Positions 1-4,885 of a stretch of DNA of 6,636 nt are shown in pieces (the first letter of the stretch is position 1; each line of letters opens with the position of its first letter). The stretch covers positions 31,752 to 38,387 of the forward strand of contig JAMCPC010000086.1 of the NCBI GenBank assembly GCA_023379725.1, read 5' to 3'. A program made the position numbers and the translations under genes. The notes under the pieces are model-generated. The model ran no database searches, had not been told where the DNA came from, and worked only from the letters and a program-made list of their open reading frames with translations. The DNA comes from Actinomycetota bacterium. GTDB lineage: Bacteria; Actinomycetota; Acidimicrobiia; Acidimicrobiales; JAMCPL01.

Positions 1-885
1 AGTGCCGGTAACATGCCAAGTGGCCAAAATATCATCTGGGTCGCTCGTAACAGCTTTCCCCTCTGTAGCCAATTTCCTGAGGTGCGCCCATAGGGAGTAC
101 CGTGCTATAGGATACAACTGCTCTGGAGTGTCGCTATAGACACTGGACAACATGTCATCTATTCGCACACCTTGACTACGATCCTCTTCGTCCAGGCGTG
201 ACAGCGCTTTCAGTACCATCTCTTCACGTATCTCGCGATGAGCAATCACAGAAGATACTATCTCTTGTGGATCATCCATCCACATACCATGCCCGGGTAA
301 TAAAGCTCTTGGCGGCGGGGACAGGTCGCGCACTCTCCTCAGACTTTGCATATACTGCCCCATGTCACCATCCGGAGGAGCTATCACCACCGTAGAGCCT
401 TGCATGAGATGATCTCCTGTAAATAGCAAGTTCTCTTCTATCAGCAAGTAACAGAGATGATCAGAGGAATGCCCTGGGGTATGAAGGGCACGCAGTACTA
501 CATCTCCTGTACTTATAATATCGCCATCTGATATTTGTGTAATATTAAGAGGAGCAGCCAACTCCGAACCAGAGAGCATGGGACGACCAAAAATCTCAGC
601 ACCTGTCAATTGAGCCAGTCGACGTGCTCCCGGAGCATGATCAGGGTGTCCGTGAGTAATAGCTATACGACTTATTCTTCCAGCGCCTACTTCCGCAAGC
701 ATCTCAATATGCCCACGATCATCAGGACCGGGGTCCAACACCAAAAGCTCATCTCCACCAATTAAATAACTATTGGTGCCTGGTCCCGTCATGACACTCG
801 GATTGGGAGCTACTACCCTTATGACCTTTGGAGTAAGCTGAGTGAGCTCACCATGGATACATGGAGCATGATTGTCGTATGCCAC
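1..885 (-). CDS. MBL-fold metallo-hydrolase, LACTB2-like, with C-terminal winged helix (3' end cut by window)
   Basis: This is a metallo-beta-lactamase-fold hydrolase, probably cytoplasmic (no signal peptide or membrane segment). 295 codons are visible and the frame is open to the window edge. The N-terminal stretch APNPSVMTGPGTNSYLIGG (residues 26-44) is the conserved LACTB2-type opening. Metal ligands are visible as THGHPDH (H78, H80, D82, H83), H139 in HTPGHS, D158 in FTGDH and H199 in LPGHG. Residues about 215-280 (LSSVYSDTPEQLYPIARYSL, then AHLRKLATEG) match the winged-helix tail of this subgroup, so only a few residues are missing. Human LACTB2 is an endoribonuclease, but bacterial relatives hydrolyse varied substrates, so the substrate is unknown. 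The GTG at 885 is chosen because the conserved block starts upstream of the next in-frame ATG (792) and stop codons lie directly before it. It follows the alpha/beta hydrolase gene with only a TAA between, so the two are surely co-transcribed. Confidence 0.9.
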   Translation of the reverse strand, partial: MAYDNHAPCIHGELTQLTPKVIRVVAPNPSVMTGPGTNSYLIGGDELLVLDPGPDDRGHIEMLAEVGAGRISRIAITHGHPDHAPGARRLAQLTGAEIFGRPMLSGSELAAPLNITQISDGDIISTGDVVLRALHTPGHSSDHLCYLLIEENLLFTGDHLMQGSTVVIAPPDGDMGQYMQSLRRVRDLSPPPRALLPGHGMWMDDPQEIVSSVIAHREIREEMVLKALSRLDEEDRSQGVRIDDMLSSVYSDTPEQLYPIARYSLWAHLRKLATEGKAVTSDPDDILATWHVTGT

Positions 886-888
886 TTA

Positions 889-1839
889 TTATATGATATC
901 GCTTATACTGCCTGAAAACAGGTCTAGGTCAATTCCCAAATCGACCATTGTCCTTAAAACTACATCGGCAAACATCTCCGGCTCTGAGATCAGCCACGTA
1001 TGGCTTCCCTCCACCACCACACTACGCACACCGGCAGCACGACAAAGGCCCGTAACGGCTCCGTGAGGTACAAGCCTATCACGATCAGACCATATTATGG
1101 ATATTGGAACACCTGAGTTTGATGCCCTCTCTACCTCCTCAAGAAGGTCAGCATGGCGTACAATGCTCACCACCTTCAGTACTTCAGGCAAGTTTTTAAA
1201 GAGGTTCGGGACAGCACCTTCAGCAACAGCAGGTATGACCTTAGCTGGCGAAGAACCACTCAGCAGATCCACGCCAAGCTCCTGTCCCCATTCCCAAATC
1301 GGCCTATTGGACATAGATTCGATTTCGCCATTCGGACCACATCTTACTGGCCCACCTACTGGGTTACATAGAATGGCAGAACGAACACTACTGGAATAGT
1401 CGTGAGCCACCTGTATTGCTATGCCGCCACCAAAAGAATGACCAATCACTACAGGAGAGTCGCCAATCCCAACAGCTTCCAGAAATCTCATCGCCCATTC
1501 TGCATAAAGACGGAAAGATCTCTCCTGTGAGGTAAGCTTTGGAGCACCTCCAAATCCTGGTAATGCCGGTGCTACTACCTTACAACCCAGACTGGCCAGA
1601 GAAGCTATAGCGCCCTTATAGGTCTTATGACTGACCCCCCATCCGTGCAGAAACAAGACCGGTAAACCCTCTCCTGCAACTGCATAATTAAAAATCCCCT
1701 CCTCCATGCTGACAGCCTGCCAACTAATTCTGTCGCCAGCTTCGCCGGGTTCAGTAGCAACAAGACCCCATGGCGTGGGAATCCATGAAAATGAAATACC
1801 CTTAGGTAACTTGATGCCCATCCTGGGCGTGCTTGCCAT
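889..1839 (-). CDS. alpha/beta hydrolase fold protein
   Basis: This is a 316-residue soluble alpha/beta hydrolase. Visible family marks in order are the oxyanion-side HGWG (residues 65-68) after a hydrophobic strand, the nucleophile elbow GHSFGG with S135, the acid strand IIWSDRDRLVP with D254 (or D252) and the base H280 in EGSHTWLISEPE. The span between about 165 and 240 is the variable cap region that sets specificity, and it gives no substrate clue. The family includes esterases, C-C bond hydrolases, lactonases and haloperoxidase-like enzymes; the exact activity cannot be called. The ATG at 1839 is preferred over M7 because a TATAAT box ends 7 bp before it, which predicts a leaderless transcript; no Shine-Dalgarno sequence is present. 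The first 40 residues precede the hydrolase core and are unrecognised. It is the first gene of a two-gene unit with the MBL-fold hydrolase downstream, and is divergent from the DUF929 gene. Confidence 0.92.
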   Translation of the reverse strand: MASTPRMGIKLPKGISFSWIPTPWGLVATEPGEAGDRISWQAVSMEEGIFNYAVAGEGLPVLFLHGWGVSHKTYKGAIASLASLGCKVVAPALPGFGGAPKLTSQERSFRLYAEWAMRFLEAVGIGDSPVVIGHSFGGGIAIQVAHDYSSSVRSAILCNPVGGPVRCGPNGEIESMSNRPIWEWGQELGVDLLSGSSPAKVIPAVAEGAVPNLFKNLPEVLKVVSIVRHADLLEEVERASNSGVPISIIWSDRDRLVPHGAVTGLCRAAGVRSVVVEGSHTWLISEPEMFADVVLRTMVDLGIDLDLFSGSISDII

Positions 1840-1846
1840 AATTTAT

Positions 1847-1876
1847 ATTATACAACACTGAAGCAAGCACAGTCCA
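1847..1876 (-). promoter_or_regulatory. promoter of the alpha/beta hydrolase unit, predicted leaderless
   Basis: On the minus strand a perfect -10 hexamer TATAAT lies at 1852-1847, with a -35-like TGGACT (4 of 6 to TTGACA) at 1876-1871 and an 18-bp spacer. The -10 box ends 7 bp before the ATG at 1839, so transcription should begin at or within a base or two of the start codon. This explains the lack of a ribosome binding site. Confidence 0.65.
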
Positions 1877-1940
1877 GTATTGTGGTGGCATTGCATACTC
1901 GTCGCCCACCTACGGCAACCTACTCCGCATATGGCGACTT

Positions 1941-1955
1941 AGAGGCTGAGCCTCT
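1941..1955. repeat. inverted repeat AGAGGC-TGA-GCCTCT in the divergent intergenic region
   Basis: Two perfect 6-bp arms are separated by 3 bp, ending 9 bp before the ATG of the DUF929 gene. It could be an operator in DNA or a small hairpin in the 5' end of the mRNA. It has no following T tract, so it is not a convincing terminator. No clear -10 box for the DUF929 gene was found beside it. Its function is unknown. Confidence 0.4.
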
Positions 1956-1964
1956 TACTACCGT

Positions 1965-2909
1965 ATGTTCATGCTAAATTATCCATTCGTGGAGCTTGAC
2001 AGGCAACGAGATAGGAGGCGAAGAGTACCTACGGCTTTGATCACTTGGATGGTCATAGTTGTGGTCGGCATAGTTGCACTTTCACTCATAGGACTCAAGC
2101 TGTTCACTTCACCAATAGTCACAAAGGTCAATCCCTTCCCGTCTGCATCGTCATATACCCTGAGTTCTATTCACAACGCATCTCTATCCAGCCTGGAGAA
2201 AACCGGTGCCTACGAAGTTCCCGGTCTCGGTACACCTGCAAAATTAAACAATCAGGCTACCTTGCTGGGCAGGCCTACCAATGCCCAGAATACCCAGAAT
2301 ACAAACAGCAACGTAAAGGAACTACCAGAGGTGGCTTTCGTAGGAAGCGAATACTGTCCCTACTGCGCTGCGGCTAGTTGGCCAGTGGTCATTGCGCTGA
2401 GCCGTTTTGGAAGTTTCGACAAGTTGAAGGTAGCTACTTCCTCAAGCTCTGAGGCGTTTTCGGGCATTAATGGATTTTCATTTTATATGGTGTCATATAA
2501 CAGCAGATACATATACTTTGACGGAACAGAGGAGGCTTCCTCAGTACCGTCGAGTAATCCGTACAGTGGATTCACTCCATTCAGCCAACCGGTCAATAAT
2601 CTTATGCCTCTTATGCGACGCTATGATCAACCACCCTTTACCAGCTCTGCAAAGGCTGGTGAACTACCTTTTATCGACATAGCCAACAAGGATATCTTCA
2701 GCGGCGCATTGTTTCCGGCAAATCTGCTTGGAGGAAAGGGATACGGCACTGTAGCGTATGACATCTCCCATCCCTCTCGCTCTTATACAGGACAGGCGGT
2801 CCTTACTTCTGCCAATATGTTGACTGCTTCTATCTGTACAGCCACCAACAACATGCCGGAAAATGTCTGCAACTCTCCAGCAATTCATCAAGCATCAGCA
2901 TTACTGTAA
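1965..2909 (+). CDS. DUF929 family membrane-anchored thioredoxin-like protein (CPYC)
   Basis: This 314-residue protein has an Arg-rich cytoplasmic N-terminus (RQRDRRRR, residues 13-20), one hydrophobic segment (about 24-46) and a large domain expected outside the membrane. A Ser/Asn/Thr-rich linker (about 58-118) leads to VAFVGSEYCPYCAAASWPVV (123-142) and then ALSRFGSF, the signature of DUF929 (PF06053), which looks thioredoxin-like with C131 and C134 as a redox pair. Two more cysteines near the C-terminus (C291 and C302, in ICTATNNMPENVC) also fit the family as I remember it. The biochemical role is uncharacterised; thiol-disulfide exchange at the cell surface is inferred from the CxxC. The ATG at 1965 is the first in-frame start after a stop at 1947; M3 at 1971 is possible. 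No Shine-Dalgarno sequence stands out. It lies 90 bp upstream of the D,D-carboxypeptidase gene, same strand. Confidence 0.82.
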   Translation: MFMLNYPFVELDRQRDRRRRVPTALITWMVIVVVGIVALSLIGLKLFTSPIVTKVNPFPSASSYTLSSIHNASLSSLEKTGAYEVPGLGTPAKLNNQATLLGRPTNAQNTQNTNSNVKELPEVAFVGSEYCPYCAAASWPVVIALSRFGSFDKLKVATSSSSEAFSGINGFSFYMVSYNSRYIYFDGTEEASSVPSSNPYSGFTPFSQPVNNLMPLMRRYDQPPFTSSAKAGELPFIDIANKDIFSGALFPANLLGGKGYGTVAYDISHPSRSYTGQAVLTSANMLTASICTATNNMPENVCNSPAIHQASALL

Positions 2910-2961
2910 TTACTCACTTGGGCTGCTATTTCCCTGGTTTTACAATGCATTACGCTACCCG

Positions 2962-2992
2962 TTTACACATCAGGGCACCAGTAGGCTATTCT
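2962..2992 (+). promoter_or_regulatory. promoter of the D,D-carboxypeptidase gene, predicted leaderless
   Basis: A -35-like TTTACA (5 of 6 to TTGACA) at 2962-2967 and a -10-like TATTCT (2987-2992, TANNNT pattern) are separated by 19 bp. The -10 ends 7 bp before the ATG at 3000, the same geometry as the alpha/beta hydrolase promoter. This supports the upstream start codon and a separate transcript from the DUF929 gene, although read-through from that gene is also possible. Confidence 0.5.
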
Positions 2993-2999
2993 ATTTGCC

Positions 3000-4334
3000 A
3001 TGGCTCAACACGGTAAATATGGACAAAGAGGTAGGATGGCAGATGAAAGCTCACTGACTGGGTTGTCTGCACTGAGCGCGCCAAGTCGCGCACCAGTGGT
3101 GGGGGCGGGAATAATAATAATCATTGCCTTATTGGTAATTGTTCAAATGGTGAGAGGTGTCCCTACTGCCTCACTGACCCTTACCAGCTCAAGCGCCCCA
3201 TTGACCTTTCCTGGTACTATTCCAACGCTTCCCTGGTCGCCAAATGGAGAAGAGGCAGTAGCCATAGGTGGTATAGGTACCATAGGTACTCACGGAGGCA
3301 ACCAGCCAGAAGAAACCTGGAGCGTAGCAAAGCTTATGACCGCTTACATCGTATTAAAAGCGCACCCTTTGGCACCCGCAACGCCTGGACCTACCCTCTC
3401 TGTTACGCCGGCAGACGTGGCAATATATAATAGTGACGTAGCCAATGGAGACTCTGTCGTTCCTGTCTCCGCCGGTGAGTCATTGACTGAGCGTCAAGCC
3501 TTGGAAGCATTGCTTATCCCGTCAGGGGACAATATCGCTCCGATTCTCGCTGACTGGGTATCTGGATCAGAGACAGCATTCGTGGCAAAAATGAACGCCG
3601 AAGCTGCTTTACTTGGTATGCACAATACGCACTATGCCGATGCAAGCGGGGTAAACCCAGCTACAGTAAGTACAGCAACTGACCAACTCAAACTGCTGGA
3701 AACCGTATGGAATGTACCGACCATAAGACATATTACAGAGATGGCTCAAGTGACTACCCTGCCAGCACCCTCTAACTGTCCAACATGCATCTACAATAAC
3801 GACAATATGATTGGACACTACGGATTCCTGGGTGGAAAAACCGGGTCATCCACAAATGGAGCCTATTCTTTTGTCGCACAAAAAACTATCGGTGGCCAGC
3901 CAAGGCTCATATTCGGTACAGTGATGGGGCAGATAGCACAATCCACTCCATCACTTACTATGCCACCAAATGCCAATGATCCATTAAGCGTTATAGACCA
4001 GGCAGAGGCAGCCGCTTACAATCTTGTGAACGCCATCGGAAGCTTCCCGCTGGGCAAATCCTACTTACCCAGCGGCACTGTTCTCGGTTCTATATCCTCG
4101 GCATGGGCAACTGGACTCAAAGCAGTAACTTCCAAGCCAATCTCATTCTACGGTTACCCAGGCATACACACCTCTATGATCGTACGAAAGGACAAACTCG
4201 GAACTACTATAGCTGCCAATCAGGTAGTAGCCACCCTTACTATAACTGTTGGCTACAACAGCACAACTGTTAATCTCGTTGCTGCAAAAGCAATGCCCGC
4301 CCCCTCGCTGTTCTGGAAGCTCACTCGCCTCTAA
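3000..4334 (+). CDS. D-alanyl-D-alanine carboxypeptidase, peptidase family S11 (PBP5-like)
   Basis: This 444-residue penicillin-binding-type enzyme should trim the terminal D-Ala from peptidoglycan stem peptides outside the membrane. A single hydrophobic segment (about 32-51, VVGAGIIIIIALLVIVQ) acts as signal anchor. The catalytic motifs are SVAK (S108 nucleophile, K111), SGDN (S175-N178, in the place of the usual SGN) and KTG (280-282). MNAEAALLGMHNTHYADASG (198-217) is the typical S11 stretch after the second motif. The last about 90 residues are a beta-rich PBP5_C-like domain ending in PSLFWKLTRL. Oddities are Asp at the third position of SxN, a CPTC pair (C260, C263) in the loop before KTG, and an N-terminal anchor instead of reliance on a C-terminal amphipathic helix. 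The ATG at 3000 fits a promoter 7 bp upstream; ATG 3036 (M13), preceded by AAAGAGG, is an alternative start. It lies downstream of the DUF929 gene. Confidence 0.9.
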   Translation: MAQHGKYGQRGRMADESSLTGLSALSAPSRAPVVGAGIIIIIALLVIVQMVRGVPTASLTLTSSSAPLTFPGTIPTLPWSPNGEEAVAIGGIGTIGTHGGNQPEETWSVAKLMTAYIVLKAHPLAPATPGPTLSVTPADVAIYNSDVANGDSVVPVSAGESLTERQALEALLIPSGDNIAPILADWVSGSETAFVAKMNAEAALLGMHNTHYADASGVNPATVSTATDQLKLLETVWNVPTIRHITEMAQVTTLPAPSNCPTCIYNNDNMIGHYGFLGGKTGSSTNGAYSFVAQKTIGGQPRLIFGTVMGQIAQSTPSLTMPPNANDPLSVIDQAEAAAYNLVNAIGSFPLGKSYLPSGTVLGSISSAWATGLKAVTSKPISFYGYPGIHTSMIVRKDKLGTTIAANQVVATLTITVGYNSTTVNLVAAKAMPAPSLFWKLTRL

Positions 4335-4350
4335 ATATCTCTAAATATCT
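4331..4350 (+). repeat. tandem duplication of CTAAATATCT at the carboxypeptidase stop codon
   Basis: Two perfect adjacent copies of a 10-bp unit occur at 4331-4340 and 4341-4350; the first contains the TAA stop (4332-4334) of the D,D-carboxypeptidase gene. It looks like a small replication-slippage duplication. No terminator-like hairpin follows it. Confidence 0.7.
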
Positions 4351-4543
4351 AGGAGTGTAGAAAAGGACCTGTAGTGCAATAAAAAGTGGCACAAGCTATG
4401 GAATGATGCGTAGGGCGATGCGCAACTCGTAACCACAATACCTTGTATCCAAGATGGAGAAAATCCGAATCATGTCCCACGCTCTTAGCAATAAAATACC
4501 AACATGGCTAGTACCCAAATAAGGAAGGGCTTGGCGGAAAGAG

Positions 4544-4660
4544 CCGGATCATAATACCTCCGCAAAAGCGCGGTATCCATCGGTGAATTTCATACCGGTC
4601 ACCCGGTATACTCAACCGCTAAAGGTCTTGGTACTCGATCCGGTTCCTTCCTTCTACCAC
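4544..4660 (-). ncRNA. putative structured RNA of unknown family
   Basis: Read on the minus strand, a strong promoter would start a transcript near 4660. It then folds as an outer stem P1, CCGGATC (4643-4637) with GATCCGG (4550-4544), plus a possible G-U pair. P1 encloses a 7-bp hairpin ATACCGG-GTGA-CCGGTAT (4609-4592) and a second hairpin made of ATACC (4576-4572) with GGTAT (4558-4554) around a CGC-TTTT-GCG tip. The loop of the first hairpin is GUGA, a GNRA tetraloop, only when read on this strand, which favours minus-strand RNA. The arms can also pair in other ways (CGGTAT at 4571-4576 with ATACCG at 4592-4597), so a switch is conceivable. A 13-codon frame beginning with GTG at 4660 and stopping at 4619 overlaps P1. 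The 3' end is unknown; no U tract was found. No known RNA family is recognised. Confidence 0.33.
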
Positions 4661-4666
4661 TATTTC

Positions 4667-4695
4667 ATTATACTCCTGCTCTACGACTATTACAA
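4667..4695 (-). promoter_or_regulatory. intergenic minus-strand promoter
   Basis: On the minus strand, TTGTAA (4695-4690, 4 of 6 to TTGACA) and a perfect TATAAT (4672-4667) are separated by 17 bp, the ideal spacing. Transcription would begin near 4661-4660 and run into the inverted-repeat cluster and then antisense to the end of the carboxypeptidase gene. The -35 box lies inside the first copy of the short repeat family found in this gap. Confidence 0.5.
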
Positions 4696-4879
4696 TAGCC
4701 GGGAACAGGCAATCTGTCGCCAAGTCTTATCCGCCAGGTCTGTACTCCATCTTCACCTGTATTGCTGTATTGCAATAGCCAGATAGGCACTCTACAGCTA
4801 AGCATTAGGTCGGAGTCGGTTAGTGGATAAAGAGCATAAATAAGGAACTTGAACTTGGACGGATTGCAATAGCCGGATA
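4689..4879 (+). repeat. three imperfect copies of ATTRCAATAGCCRG
   Basis: Copies start at 4689 (ATTACAATAGCCGGGA), 4769 (ATTGCAATAGCCAGATA) and 4863 (ATTGCAATAGCCGGATA), about 80 and 94 bp apart. The first two also share the next bases in the form AGGCA-TC, so their unit may be near 28 bp. All lie in the gap on the side of the MmgE/PrpD gene end. They could be protein-binding sites, remnants of a dispersed repeat, or duplicated promoter elements, since the core TTGYAAT on the minus strand resembles a -35 box. No function is established. Confidence 0.5.
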
Positions 4880-4885
4880 AATAAC

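Larger units (their letters stand above)
4335..4885. other. 551-bp non-coding gap between convergent genes
   Basis: The gap separates the ends of the D,D-carboxypeptidase gene and the MmgE/PrpD gene. I found no protein-coding frame with recognisable content on either strand and no tRNA. No clear rho-independent terminator for either flanking gene is visible. It holds the tandem 10-bp repeat, the putative structured RNA with its minus-strand promoter, and three copies of a short repeat, each listed separately. The part from about 4351 to 4540 shows nothing I can name. Confidence 0.7.

Noticed and set aside
2013..2018. AGGAGG resembling a strong ribosome binding site
   Set aside because: It encodes two of the arginines of the DUF929 N-terminus, and no start codon sits at suitable distance downstream; the membrane topology also needs these arginines.
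2285..2310. Short tandem repeat CCAGAATAC in the DUF929 gene
   Set aside because: It only encodes a low-complexity QNT-QNT linker between the membrane segment and the thioredoxin-like domain.
3264..3292. Repeated ATAGGT words in the carboxypeptidase gene
   Set aside because: They encode a Gly/Ile-rich strand at the expected place before the SxxK motif, so coding explains them.
4530..4610. A possible tRNA or other classic RNA gene
   Set aside because: The inverted repeats do not form a cloverleaf, and no T-loop (TTCRA) or CCA-proximal stem of the right size could be placed.
4583..4786. A 67-codon plus-strand frame in the intergenic gap
   Set aside because: It has no recognisable motif and an unlikely composition, lacks a ribosome binding site, and lies across the inverted repeats and the opposite-strand promoter.
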